A stretch of DNA of 64,000 bases, taken from an uncultured bacterium. GTDB taxonomy: Bacteria > Oederibacteriota > PGYV01 > Palsa-1178. This document shows, one piece after another, positions 7,962-16,115 of this stretch. The position numbers and the translations under genes are program-made. The notes under the pieces were generated by a model. The model was given only the letters and a program-made list of their open reading frames with translations, was not told where the DNA came from and searched no databases. Within the stretch, counting starts at the first letter, position 1, and the number at the start of each line of letters is the position of its first letter. The stretch lies in assembly GCA_937889595.1 (NCBI GenBank), contig CALAOR010000014.1, forward strand, positions 44,678 to 108,677, in the 5' to 3' direction.

Positions 7962-9422
7962 TTATAAGTTTGCTCTTTTTTCATGCCAGTCTGTCTTAGT
8001 CTGGTAAAAATTTGTCAGGTCATATATTTTCTGCTCCGCAAAAGGCGCGGCCAAAACCTGCATGCCGATCGGCAGCCCTGCGGCGTCAAACCCGGCCGGC
8101 ACTGATATGCCCGGCAGACCTGCCATGTTCGGGGCTATGGTAAATATGTCGGACAGATACATGGTTAAAGGGTCGGCTGCTTTTTCGCCTATTTTGAATG
8201 CCGTAGTAGGCGAAGTGGGGGTAAGTATGACATCCACTTTTTCAAAAGCTTTGTCAAAATCATTCTTTATAAGAGTCCTGACTTTCTGCGCTTTTTTATA
8301 GTAAGCGTCATAGTAACCCGATGAGAGGACATATGTCCCGAGCATTATCCTGCGTTTTGTTTCCTTGCCAAACCCTGCCCGCCTGCTTTTTTTGTACATG
8401 TCTATCAGGTTATCAGCCGAAGTATCGCGCAACCCGTACTGGACACCGTCAAAACGCGCGAGGTTGGACGAGGCTTCAGCCGGAGCCACCACATAGTAAA
8501 CGTCAAGTGCGTAATCGGTATAAGGCAGGCTGATTTCCTGTATCGTCGCGCCATTAGCTTCAAGCAGTTTTACTGCTTCCATTATCTTGGCCTTCACCTG
8601 TTTGTCCATGCCGTCTATCATATATTCTTTGGGCAATCCTATTACCATGCCCTTAATATCTTTTCTTAAGTTGCTGTCATAGTCAGGCACGTCAATGGGC
8701 GCGGAAGTGGAATCTTTTTTATCTATCCCGGCCAGATATTTTAAAAGTATCGCATTGTCCTTCACAGTTTTTGTCATGGGCCCTATCTGGTCCAGGGACG
8801 ATCCAAAAGCAATAAGCCCGTACCGTGAAACCCTGCCATATGTGGGCCTGAGCCCGGTGACATTGCATAATCCCGCAGGCTGTTTGATTGACCCGCCAGT
8901 ATCAGATCCCAAAGCCGCGACGCACATATCAGCCGCCACAGCCGCGGCAGACCCGCCCGAAGACCCGCCCGGCACCCTGGATAAGTCCCATGGGTTGCAG
9001 GTTGTCTGGTAAGCCGAATTTTCAGTGGATGAACCGAATGCGTACTCGTCCATGTTTAATTTGCCTGTAAATATTGCACCGGCCTCGATAAGATTTTTCA
9101 AAGCCGTCGCCGTATAAGGCGGCTTATAGCCTTCAAGCATTTTCGAAGCGCAGGTTGTGTTAAACCCTTCAAGGCACATATTGTCCTTGATGCCTATGGG
9201 TATGCCGGTCAGGTCCGTGACATTATCATTTTTCATAATCCTGTCCCCGGCCTTTTTCGCCATATCATAAGCCAGGTCTTTAGTAAGCATAAGATAAGCC
9301 TTGACCTTGGAATCGACAGATTCAACGCGCTTATAAACGCTGTCAAGTATGTCGGAAGGCTTTATCTTCTTCTCTATCAGCTGTTTGTGCAGCTGTTCTA
9401 TTGTCTGTTTGTTAAGTTCCAT
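7962..9422 (-). CDS. gatA: Asp-tRNA(Asn)/Glu-tRNA(Gln) amidotransferase subunit A
   Basis: GatA is the amidase-signature subunit that hydrolyses glutamine and passes ammonia to GatB. The catalytic Lys-Ser-Ser triad is visible in PIGIKDNM, in the amidase signature PGGSSGGSAAAVAADMC, and in GSDTGGSIKQPA. The remaining conserved blocks include GLRPTYGRVSRYGL and TPTSPTTAF. At 486 residues it is full length. I choose ATG 9422, which has AGGTG four bases upstream. A GTG at 9428 directly after the gatC stop would add two residues. gatC and gatA are separated by only a few bases, which indicates one operon. Confidence 0.97.
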   Translation of the reverse strand: MELNKQTIEQLHKQLIEKKIKPSDILDSVYKRVESVDSKVKAYLMLTKDLAYDMAKKAGDRIMKNDNVTDLTGIPIGIKDNMCLEGFNTTCASKMLEGYKPPYTATALKNLIEAGAIFTGKLNMDEYAFGSSTENSAYQTTCNPWDLSRVPGGSSGGSAAAVAADMCVAALGSDTGGSIKQPAGLCNVTGLRPTYGRVSRYGLIAFGSSLDQIGPMTKTVKDNAILLKYLAGIDKKDSTSAPIDVPDYDSNLRKDIKGMVIGLPKEYMIDGMDKQVKAKIMEAVKLLEANGATIQEISLPYTDYALDVYYVVAPAEASSNLARFDGVQYGLRDTSADNLIDMYKKSRRAGFGKETKRRIMLGTYVLSSGYYDAYYKKAQKVRTLIKNDFDKAFEKVDVILTPTSPTTAFKIGEKAADPLTMYLSDIFTIAPNMAGLPGISVPAGFDAAGLPIGMQVLAAPFAEQKIYDLTNFYQTKTDWHEKRANL

Positions 9423-9428
9423 ATTCAC

Positions 9429-9713
9429 CTATATAATCTTAGGCACTTTAAACCCGTTATTTTCTATCGAAGGAGCGGCCTTAAATACCTTCTGCCTGTC
9501 GACCGAAGGCTCTACTTCGTCTTTCCTGAAAACGTTCTTCATGTCCATGACGTAATATGTAGGCTCCACATTATCCGTGTTAAGCTTGGACAAACGGTTA
9601 ACGTGTTCCAGTATGTCTGAAAGCTGTTTTGTGTATTCGTCAGCTTCAGCCTCTGTAATCTCCAACCTTGAGAGATGGGCTATGTATTCAACGTCTTTTC
9701 TGGTGATGGCCAT
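9429..9713 (-). CDS. gatC: Asp-tRNA(Asn)/Glu-tRNA(Gln) amidotransferase subunit C
   Basis: GatC (94 residues) is the belt-like subunit that stabilises the GatA-GatB interface. The typical pattern is present: VEYIAHLSRLEITEAEADE near the N-terminus, then LSDILEHVNRLSKLNTD. The C-terminal half includes VEPTYYVMDMKNVFRKDE, ending in a hydrophobic PKII. It is the first gene of the gat operon. Upstream is a repeat-rich 500-base gap, where the promoter should lie near 9720-9780. Confidence 0.95.
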   Translation of the reverse strand: MAITRKDVEYIAHLSRLEITEAEADEYTKQLSDILEHVNRLSKLNTDNVEPTYYVMDMKNVFRKDEVEPSVDRQKVFKAAPSIENNGFKVPKII

Positions 9714-9867
9714 GCCTTTAACTCCTGTTTGTTCTTTGTTCTTTGTTCTGTGTTAGCAAAATTCGTGCCAGTTTAAAGCATAGTAAATTTATCACAAGAA
9801 ATGGGCTTTTTCAAGGAGTTTTTAGATAAAATAAATACGCATTGCGGATTTCTTTGTCCGGGTGAGA

Positions 9868-9996
9868 AGATTTCGTAGAGAGGGGGCTTTAGACCTGAGC
9901 TTGTCGAAGGTTGCTCCCTCTCACTGCCGGCTTTAGGGCCATCGGCATTTCCCCCGTCCCGGTTTAGAGGGGGCAAGCCCCCTCTCTACGAAATCT
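9868..9996. repeat. Palindromic repeat, GAGAGGGGGC family, copy 1
   Basis: Perfect 22-base arms at 9868-9889 and 9975-9996 contain the core GTAGAGAGGGGGC. The interior carries a second, GC-rich segment (CCGGCTTTAGGGCCATCGGC). Related copies lie at 11604-11660, 13344-13447, 56551-56671 and 62811-62940. It sits in the 500-base gap upstream of gatC together with the motif TCATGTACCTGAGCTACTGC (10028-10047), which recurs at 11782-11801. Confidence 0.85.
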
Positions 9997-10127
9997 AAAG
10001 CGACTTCACATGAGCCTGCGAGCCGTGTCATGTACCTGAGCTACTGCGAATGGTACATGATGACCAAGCCCGCAGCAATAGACCCTGCATTCTTTCGGCC
10101 GTGTGGAAGGAAAAAGGGAAAGAAAAA

Positions 10128-10190
10128 TGGGTCAAACCTTGAGTTGATACTTTATATCATATGTCAACTCTCAACTCAAGGTTTGACCCA
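10128..10190. repeat. Perfect REP-type palindrome downstream of the outer-membrane-like gene
   Basis: A 20-base arm reading TGGGTCAAACCTTGAGTTGA (10128-10147) is repeated exactly as its reverse complement at 10171-10190 around a 23-base loop. The core GGGTCAAACCT-GAGTT is the same as the terminal inverted repeat of the RAYT element at 34104-35237. It lies 27 bases past the stop of the minus-strand gene at 10217, so it could serve as its transcript end. Confidence 0.85.
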
Positions 10191-10216
10191 CCACCACCCA
10201 CTTCTTTCATCACGGA

Positions 10217-11461
10217 TTAGAACACAAATTTCAAATCCGCAAGGATATTGGTATAACTATTTACGGTCGAATGCTGCGCGATAAACGGGCAATAGATCAC
10301 GCCGATATCACAGAGGAAATTATTCAATTCAATGCCGAGTCCGGCCGTATAATCGAGTTCATAGAAATAACCGAACGATTTATTTACGCCATTCTGCCTG
10401 GCGCCAAGCCTTATATCAAATATCTTCATTACCGTCCACTCTACGCCGCCTCCGTAAGACTCGGTCCTTGTGTGCGAGATGTCATTATCGGAATAGATGT
10501 CATTCTTGATATATTCAATTGGTATCAGGAGCCCCGGCAGTGAAAGCGCAATGCCGAAATCCTCATTATAATCCGGGTCAAGATACCGCACTTTTGCCGA
10601 GGCAACCAGGTAATCCGTCACAAAATAGTTTGCCTTTCCGTTAAAATCGAACCTTGCCCCGTCTATACCGGTTATATCATAATTATGTTCGCTTTTTACC
10701 ACAAATCCCCTGCCCGCGCTTATTACAATACCGGCTTTTTTTCCCGGCTCAATAAATGAAAAACCGATATTTGCCGTTATTAATTTGTTGTATTCTTTAT
10801 CAAATATGGCCATCATAGAGGTTGAATCCAGGGTGATGTTTTCCGCATTATAACCCACATCTGCCGCCAGATCCAGTTTGGGCAGCCAGCCGCTCAAAAA
10901 CGGTATATTGAAGTCTCCCAGATGTTTTGCAAGGCATATATCAGCCGACATGACCATATCTTCGCTTACAAAGTCCGGATTTGTAAACAGGTCATTGTTG
11001 GTGCTGTAATTTATATCCGTACTAAAACCGGTATCATCGGCCATCTTATGCATATATTGTATTTTCCCGGAGGAAATATAGTTGCTGTTCCCCTTGCTGT
11101 TCCGCCACCACATATCCTGTTTTTGATATTCCGGGAGCAGCACAACCGCGTCATTATTGCCCATCCAGCAGCCGATAAAATTATTCGCCGCTCCAAAATC
11201 ATTGTAATATTTGTAGTTGGGCGCGTACCTGATATTAATATACGGCGAAATACCGATAATATCCCTTTTATTCCTCCATAAAAAAACAGCGGGAAAACCG
11301 TAGGAATAAAGGTCGTAAATATTGGTGAGATCCGTGACCGCGGTCTGCAGCTCGCCCATAGAGGCCATGCGCGCGGGGCCGCCATACCACCATGGCCTGG
11401 CATCGGCAAAGGTTAAAACAGGCAGCAAAACAAGAAAAAGAATTGGTATGTACTTTTTCAC
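10217..11461 (-). CDS. Probable outer-membrane beta-barrel protein
   Basis: The protein starts at GTG 11461 with a GGGGG run 7-11 bases upstream and encodes 414 residues. A Sec signal peptide (KKYIPILFLVLLPVLTFA) ends near residue 20. The mature part is rich in alternating aromatic and polar strands. It has an early GGPARMASMGE segment and ends in DLKFVF, a terminal aromatic typical of outer-membrane barrels recognised by BamA. The layout resembles PorV/PorQ or UPF0164-type barrels of about 400 residues. The cargo is unknown. It stands alone between repeat clusters. Confidence 0.7.
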   Translation of the reverse strand: MKKYIPILFLVLLPVLTFADARPWWYGGPARMASMGELQTAVTDLTNIYDLYSYGFPAVFLWRNKRDIIGISPYINIRYAPNYKYYNDFGAANNFIGCWMGNNDAVVLLPEYQKQDMWWRNSKGNSNYISSGKIQYMHKMADDTGFSTDINYSTNNDLFTNPDFVSEDMVMSADICLAKHLGDFNIPFLSGWLPKLDLAADVGYNAENITLDSTSMMAIFDKEYNKLITANIGFSFIEPGKKAGIVISAGRGFVVKSEHNYDITGIDGARFDFNGKANYFVTDYLVASAKVRYLDPDYNEDFGIALSLPGLLIPIEYIKNDIYSDNDISHTRTESYGGGVEWTVMKIFDIRLGARQNGVNKSFGYFYELDYTAGLGIELNNFLCDIGVIYCPFIAQHSTVNSYTNILADLKFVF

Positions 11462-11603
11462 TTGGTATCCCCCTTTATTTGATGGCAAATTCTAACATTA
11501 TTTAAAACAGCCGGTCAAGAATAAATAATAATCCGCCTGTATGATTGTGTCAATAGATATGTGCACCAGATCTTGAGTTAATAGCTATAGGGCCTTCGGA
11601 ATT

Positions 11604-11840
11604 TCCCCCGTCCCTGTTTAGAGGGGGCAAGCCCCCTCTCTACGAAGTCTAAAGCGGCTTCAGTCCTTCTATAATACCTACCAAGCTTGCTAAATCTACT
11701 CTCGACTATCTACTCTCTCACGCCCTTCGCTCCACTTATAATATTGCAAGGGCGCGGGTCATGAGCGAAGCGATACCGTGTCATGTACCTGAGCTACTGC
11801 GAATGGTACATGATGACCAAGCCCGCAGCAATAGACATTG
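11604..11840. repeat. Composite repeat cluster, copy 2 of the GAGAGGGGGC and TATAATATTGCAAGGG families
   Basis: This stretch combines half of the GAGAGGGGGC palindrome (11604-11660) with a segment starting CTTCTATAATACCTACCAAG (11668-11687) and ending CTTATAATATTGCAAGGG (about 11735-11753). The same segment recurs at 13456-13550 and in decayed form at 15680-15770. A copy of the TCATGTACC motif (11782-11836), also seen upstream of gatC, closes the cluster. No gene is present. Confidence 0.75.
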
Positions 11841-11859
11841 ATCAACTTTCAATTTTCGA

Positions 11860-11985
11860 TTCTCGGGCCTTCTTCCCCTGCCTGCTGCCGGCCACGTTGG
11901 CGCGGAAGAGGTAGTAGCCGGGTATTTTATCATGGGTTCCATAGAGTGACCATAGACTTTAGTTATGAACTTAACTCCGGTTAAG
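11860..11985 (-). pseudogene. Frameshifted remnant of an S24 (LexA-like) peptidase domain, copy 1
   Basis: Read on the minus strand, one frame gives FITKVYGHSMEPMIK, the nucleophile-serine motif of LexA/UmuD/CI-type S24 peptidases. After a one-base slip a second frame continues YYLFRANVAGSRQGK, the next conserved block of this domain. The remnant lies immediately downstream of the RhuM-Doc gene and is surrounded by repeats. A second copy sits at 15858-16003. Confidence 0.75.
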
Positions 11986-12016
11986 TAAAAGCTATAAGTG
12001 AGTCTGACCCCTTCCA

Positions 12017-13174
12017 CTATTTTATAACATTCGTTATAACATTTATCATCGTTTCTTTTTCCCGCGGGTTGCTTACGGCCGCAAGCAGCGTCAAAGCCGC
12101 GAGCGCGCCGTCGCTTACCCTTTTTTCCCCGTTTTTTTTGTAGAGCAGGCCGTTTTTGGACATATAGTGGATAAAAAGTATGGCGGCGAGCCTTTTATTG
12201 CCGTCAATAAACGGGTGCCCCTTGACCGCGAAATAAAGCAGGTGCGCGGCCTTTTCCTCGGTTGCCGGGTAAAGTTCATTGCCGTCAAAGGTTTGGTTTA
12301 CGGCGCCTATTATACCTTTGAGTTTGCCCGTTGCACCGGCGCCGAAAAGTACAGAGGCCTTTTTATTTTTTGAATATTCGGCTTTTGCCTTCGTCACGAC
12401 CTCAAGTGAATCTTCAAAGCTGATGGTATAGACCGGTTTTGATCCGCCAGCGCTTTTTAAATTCATATCGTCATAATCCTGAAGTATCTCAAGCGAAGCG
12501 GAATACTCGGCAATCAGGTTTAACAGTTCTTTTTCCATCCCCATTCCTCCGCCAGCACCGGCGGCTTTGGATATCATCCTGACAGCCGCATTTAGCTCGC
12601 GAAGGGCCGCGTTCTTTTCCTTCAGCCGTCTTTCATTTACTGTGTAACCTTTTTCAATATGCGCCCTTAGCACCTTTGTGGCCCACACCCTGAATTGTGT
12701 GGCTTTTTTGGAGTTCACGCGGTAGCCTACTGAGATTATCATATCCAGGGAATACGTGCCGGTTTTATACTTTTTTCCGTCCGGAGCAGTAAGTTCCAAA
12801 ATGGAACTAACTGATTTTTCTTCCAGTTCCCCGGAGACAAATATATTCTTAATATGCTTTGTGATGGCAGGCCGTCTTGTCCCAAAAAGCAAAGCGATCT
12901 GCCTTTGGGTCATCCATATGCTGTCATTAATAAAATGAGCCTCAACTACGGGGCCGCCGGCCTGTTCATAGAGGACTATATCGCCTTTGTTCCAGTTACT
13001 GTCAGTGCCGGCCTCCTCGCTCAGCATGAAAGCTTCGTTTGCGGAAATGATATAGTTTTTTCCTGCCTTTTTAGCGCGGACCAGTCCTTTTTTTACCTTT
13101 TTAAATACCGCGACCCTGCTGATATGCATCAGTTTGGCTATTTCAGGCACGCTGTAAAATTCCTTTTTTTCCAT
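12017..13174 (-). CDS. RhuM-family protein fused to a C-terminal Doc/Fic domain
   Basis: ATG 13174 (GGAG seven bases upstream) gives 385 residues. The N-terminus has an excisionase-like helix-turn-helix (about 5-50: SVPEIAKLMHISRVAVFKKV). A RhuM core follows (about 75-170: IWMTQRQIALLFG and [26 protein letters not shown]). The C-terminal domain ends in HPFIDGNKRLAA, the Doc-type HxFxxxNKR motif of phosphotransferase-type Fic toxins. This RhuM-Doc fusion occurs in many mobile islands and probably acts as a toxin or phage-response protein. Three GTTAAC motifs around the start suggest autoregulation. The stop is followed by the repeated AAAAGCTATAAGTGAG tail. Confidence 0.88.
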   Translation of the reverse strand: MEKKEFYSVPEIAKLMHISRVAVFKKVKKGLVRAKKAGKNYIISANEAFMLSEEAGTDSNWNKGDIVLYEQAGGPVVEAHFINDSIWMTQRQIALLFGTRRPAITKHIKNIFVSGELEEKSVSSILELTAPDGKKYKTGTYSLDMIISVGYRVNSKKATQFRVWATKVLRAHIEKGYTVNERRLKEKNAALRELNAAVRMISKAAGAGGGMGMEKELLNLIAEYSASLEILQDYDDMNLKSAGGSKPVYTISFEDSLEVVTKAKAEYSKNKKASVLFGAGATGKLKGIIGAVNQTFDGNELYPATEEKAAHLLYFAVKGHPFIDGNKRLAAILFIHYMSKNGLLYKKNGEKRVSDGALAALTLLAAVSNPREKETMINVITNVIK

Positions 13175-13186
13175 GACACGCTCCAT

Positions 13187-13236
13187 GGTTAACATTGAAT
13201 ATAGTTTGCATTGGTTAACCAATATAAAAAGTTAAC
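13187..13236 (-). promoter_or_regulatory. GGTTAACC operator cluster of the RhuM-Doc gene
   Basis: Three GTTAAC copies fall within 50 bases just upstream of the start: about 13188-13193, the perfect palindrome ATTGGTTAACCAAT at 13210-13223, and 13231-13236. Spaced palindromic half-sites in this position are typical of autoregulated toxin genes. The same GGTTAACC word forms a palindrome at 40330-40373. Confidence 0.6.
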
Positions 13237-13343
13237 ATAGGCTCCGGCAAAAGTCAAGCGCCGGAGCAATACGGATTTTTAAGTTAAATTATTTGATGAG
13301 AAATTTGTCATGTATCAGGTCAAGGCCTGACCCTTGAACTTGT

Positions 13344-13570
13344 ATTTCGTAGAGAGGGGGCTTGCTCCCTCTCACCGCCGGCTTTAGGTCCATCGGCATT
13401 TCCCCCGTCCCTGATTAGAGGGGGCAAGCCCCCTCTCTACGAAATCTAAAGCGGCTTCAGTCCTTCTATAATACCTACCAAGCTTGCTAAATCTACTCTC
13501 GACTATCTACTCTCTCATGCCCTTCGCTCCACTTATAATATTGCAAGGGCCCACCGGGCCCGCAGCAATG
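13344..13570. repeat. Composite repeat cluster, copy 3, inserted into an ORF6N gene
   Basis: A complete GAGAGGGGGC palindrome (13344-13447) is followed by CTTCTATAATACCTACCAAG (13461-13480) and CTTATAATATTGCAAGGGCC (13532-13551). The cluster ends with CCCGCAGCAAT near 13568. The right end interrupts the coding sequence of an ORF6N-domain gene, so this cluster or its ancestor behaved as an insertion. The 13236-13343 stretch holds no gene. Confidence 0.8.
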
Positions 13571-13844
13571 GACCATGTTCGGTAAAAACATTTGGCAGAT
13601 ATTTTAAGTGTTTTTCTGTGCCCTCTAAGGTGCCAATTTGGCACCTTAAAAGGTCATACTCTTCCCTGATTAAAACATACATAAAATCATCAGGAAAGCT
13701 CTCAATATTCCTGCGTACCTGCCGGTTCAGTTGTTTTGTCTCCACCCCATAAAACACCGCCAGATTGCTGTCCAGCATAACCTTTTGACAACGTATTAAG
13801 TACATCTTTTGCACAATATTTTCAACCGGTATCAAACCCTTCAT
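13560..13844 (-). pseudogene. ORF6N-domain protein truncated by repeat insertion
   Basis: The frame starts at ATG 13844 with GGGGGAT upstream and encodes a clear ORF6N DNA-binding domain: NIVQKMYLIRCQKVMLDSNL, then the conserved YGVETKQLNRQVRRN, and FPDDFMYVLIREEYDLLRCQ. Homologues continue past FTE-x-GVAMLSSVL for another 80-200 residues. Here the frame enters the repeat right after FTEHG and adds only about 14 unrelated residues. ORF6N proteins are phage- and island-borne regulators. The gene is probably dead, although the DNA-binding half could still be made. Confidence 0.8.
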
Positions 13845-13880
13845 CTGATCCCCCTTGTATTTTAAGTATCTTTAACTTTG

Positions 13881-14891
13881 TCAAAAAATCCTTCCGGCAA
13901 TTTCTTCAACCTGCCCGATATGTTTCCTGTATTTCACCGGCAGCTTGTCCGTAAACCTGTAGGAAGCGACTCCTATAGGATGTTTCACGGAGCTCAATGA
14001 ATACTCCACAATCGTTCTATTTTTTGTTTTGCACAGAATAATTCCTATGGAAGGATTTTCTTCTTTCAGTTTTACCCTGTCATTTAAAACGGAGAGATAA
14101 AACTGCATTTTCCCGGCATACTCCGCTTTAAATTCCCCTGTTTTTAATTCCATTGCAACAAGGCATTTCAACGTGCGGTGGTAAAAAAGCAGGTCTATAA
14201 AAAACTCATGCCCGTCAACTTCCACCCTGTACTGACTCCCCACAAAACTAAAATATCCGCCCATCTCCGTCAAAAACCTGTTTATTTTCATTATTAACTG
14301 TTCTTCGAGCTGCCTCTCCGCGTGTTCTTCCGGCAGTTCAAGGAAATCAAACGTATATTCATCTTTGACGGCAAGCTTTGCCTGGTTCCTGTATTTTTCC
14401 GGTACTACAGCGTCAAAATTGGTCTGGTTTTCAAGATAAGCGCAGTAGCTGTTCCCTTCTATCTGGTGAATCAATACGTTTTTTGTCCATCCGAATTTTT
14501 TTGTCATTTGAATATAAAACATCCGTTCTTTGATATCCCTGCATGATTCCATTATTACGATATTTTTAGCCCAGCTGATTTCTGCCACCAATGGTGGCAG
14601 TTTTGTATCCGTTTGACACATTTCGTAAAAAGCCTTCATCCTCCAGATATTCCTGCTGGAAAATCCTTTCATTCCGGGGTATTCCAGTTGCAGATCATAT
14701 GCCAGATTCTCCACCACAGCCTTACCCCACTTCAGCACCGACTGCTTTTCGCAGATCATTCTTCCTAAATCCATGTACAGGGTTATTAACTCATTGTTTA
14801 CAGCCCTTAACGCCTCATACTGCGCCTTCCTTATGCGTTCTTTCACCTCGCCAAGAAACTCTACGTAGCCTTTTTTAACTGCTTTTCCCAT
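13881..14891 (-). CDS. DUF1016 (YhcG-type) PD-(D/E)XK nuclease-domain protein
   Basis: A full-length DUF1016 protein of 336 residues. The N-terminal helical DUF1016_N domain (about 1-150) includes LAYDLQLEYPGMKGFSSRNI and the ISWAKNIVIME block. The C-terminal nuclease-like domain has FFIDLLFYHRTL, with its Asp, then AMELKTG (E-x-K) and GKMQFYLSVL, matching the PD-(D/E)XK core. The family is common in mobile islands; the biological role is unsettled. I choose ATG 14891, preceded by GGGGGG at two bases; ATG 14939 would read through the operator. A GTATAC palindrome sits upstream. Confidence 0.88.
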   Translation of the reverse strand: MGKAVKKGYVEFLGEVKERIRKAQYEALRAVNNELITLYMDLGRMICEKQSVLKWGKAVVENLAYDLQLEYPGMKGFSSRNIWRMKAFYEMCQTDTKLPPLVAEISWAKNIVIMESCRDIKERMFYIQMTKKFGWTKNVLIHQIEGNSYCAYLENQTNFDAVVPEKYRNQAKLAVKDEYTFDFLELPEEHAERQLEEQLIMKINRFLTEMGGYFSFVGSQYRVEVDGHEFFIDLLFYHRTLKCLVAMELKTGEFKAEYAGKMQFYLSVLNDRVKLKEENPSIGIILCKTKNRTIVEYSLSSVKHPIGVASYRFTDKLPVKYRKHIGQVEEIAGRIF

Positions 14892-14928
14892 ATCCCCCCT
14901 ATATTTTGCCGTATATTTGAAAACTAAT

Positions 14929-14951
14929 AAAGTATACACATTGTATACTTT
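14929..14951 (-). promoter_or_regulatory. GTATAC palindrome upstream of DUF1016 gene
   Basis: AAAGTATACA and TGTATACTTT form a near-perfect 23-base palindrome 38 bases before the DUF1016 start. The same arrangement, with half-sites about 10 bases apart, occurs upstream of a truncated DUF1016 gene (15571-15592) and two BRO-N genes (44550-44570, 52651-52670). It looks like an operator. Confidence 0.7.
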
Positions 14952-15131
14952 ATTGTCAACGCGATTTTTAATAACGCCAAAGTGGTGTAATAGAATGTGC
15001 GGGCAATTATAATTGTCGATGAATCCGCCTTATGTCTGATAAAGTATTTATGCTATGGAATTTACATTAATTAATCGTAACTCATAATCTTCATAAGGAT
15101 AAAAGCTATTTGTGAGGTCTGACCCCAACCA

Positions 15132-15533
15132 CTAGTTTTTAACTGTTTTATCCGCATACCAAAGTCGTTCACTTTTATCACTAATTTTTTCCATCAGGGC
15201 AAGATTATGATACCATGTTATTTGTGCAAGTGACTCTTGCACAATTGTCCGGCTTTTATATTCCTGGGCAAATTTTCTCATGTATTTCAGGTTCCGCGTG
15301 GAAAAACCCCTCATATCCGGGAATTCGCGCATGAGATCAGCGGATAATCTGCCTATGACTTTTGTGCCCCACCCCTGTTGTTTTTGATTTTTAAGTATCA
15401 TAATCCCTATTTCCCAGTACATGATAACCATCCCGCTATTCGCCGCAAAAACCGCTTTAACTCTGGCAGAGCCAATCCGCTCTTTCACCTCTCCAAGAAA
15501 CTCCACATAGCCTTTTTTAACTGTTTTTTCCAT
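15132..15533 (-). pseudogene. DUF1016 protein truncated after the N-terminal domain
   Basis: ATG 15533 (GGGGGG upstream) starts with KTVKKGYVEFLGEVKERI, nearly identical to the intact paralogue at 13881-14891. It continues through LSADLMREFPDMRGFSTRN and ITWYHNLALMEK. The frame stops after 133 residues at ADKTVKN, just where the DUF1016_N domain would pass into the nuclease domain. The downstream sequence is the repeated AAAAGCTATTTGTGAGGTCT tail, so the 3-prime half was lost by deletion or repeat insertion. The catalytic part is absent. Confidence 0.82.
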
Positions 15534-15570
15534 ATACCCCCCTATATTTGCCGTATATTTGAAATCAAAT

Positions 15571-15592
15571 AAAGTATACACTTTGTATACTT
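15571..15592 (-). promoter_or_regulatory. GTATAC palindrome upstream of truncated DUF1016 gene
   Basis: AAAGTATACA and TTGTATACTT form a palindrome about 38 bases before ATG 15533. The position and half-site spacing are the same as for the intact paralogue, so the whole promoter-plus-gene unit appears duplicated. Confidence 0.68.
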
Positions 15593-15639
15593 ACGTGTCA
15601 ATTGGAATTTTACTTATCAGGTTATTTTGTGAATTGTCA

Positions 15640-15800
15640 TGCATCAGGTCAAGGCCTGTCCCTGGAACTTATGGAACTTATTATAATACCTACCGAGCTT
15701 GCTAAATCAACCTGCTCAATCTGTTCAATCTGCTCACAAGCTTTTCGCTCCACTTATAATATTGCAAGGGCCCCCCGGGCCCGCAGCAATAGACATTGAT
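15640..15800. repeat. Decayed composite repeat cluster, copy 4
   Basis: The segment contains TTATAATACCTACCGAGCTT (15681-15700) and CTTATAATATTGCAAGGG (about 15751-15770), then CCCGCAGCAATAGACATTGA (15781-15800). It is a diverged relative of the clusters at 11668-11840 and 13456-13570. A CAGGTCAAGGCCTG palindrome lies at about 15645-15658. Confidence 0.65.
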
Positions 15801-15857
15801 CAATTTTCGATTCTCAATTCTCGAACGGAACAAATGAAGGTGCACAGACTTATGTTC

Positions 15858-16003
15858 TATTGATTCTCCGGGTCCTTTATATCCCTGTGCTGCGCCAGCA
15901 CTATCTTCCCCTGCCTGCTGCCGGCCACGTTGGCGCGGAAGAGGCAGTAGTCGGGTCTTTTATCATGGGTTCCATGGAGCTACCGTAGACTTTAGTTATG
16001 AAC
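15858..16003 (-). pseudogene. Frameshifted remnant of an S24 (LexA-like) peptidase domain, copy 2
   Basis: This copy is better preserved than the one at 11860-11985. On the minus strand it reads ITKVYGSSMEPMIKDP, then after a one-base slip DYCLFRANVAGSRQGKIVL, then AQHRDIKDPENQ and a stop. SSMEP carries the nucleophile serine, and GSRQGKIVL is the downstream strand block of S24 domains. No N-terminal DNA-binding or helicase part remains. Its repeated tail (about 16010-16040) matches that of copy 1. Confidence 0.8.
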
Positions 16004-16115
16004 ATACTCAGGTTAAGTAAAAGCTATAAGTGAGGTCTGGCCCCTTCAACTATTGGATGGCACGATTTTCCCGATTATGTCACAGCATCGTGTCACAGTA
16101 TGTCACAGTAACTTG

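Noticed and set aside
11781..12017. 78-residue ORF containing GHSMEPMIK as a real gene
   Set aside because: The S24 motif is followed by a frame slip, so only part of the ORF is related to the family; it is a remnant.
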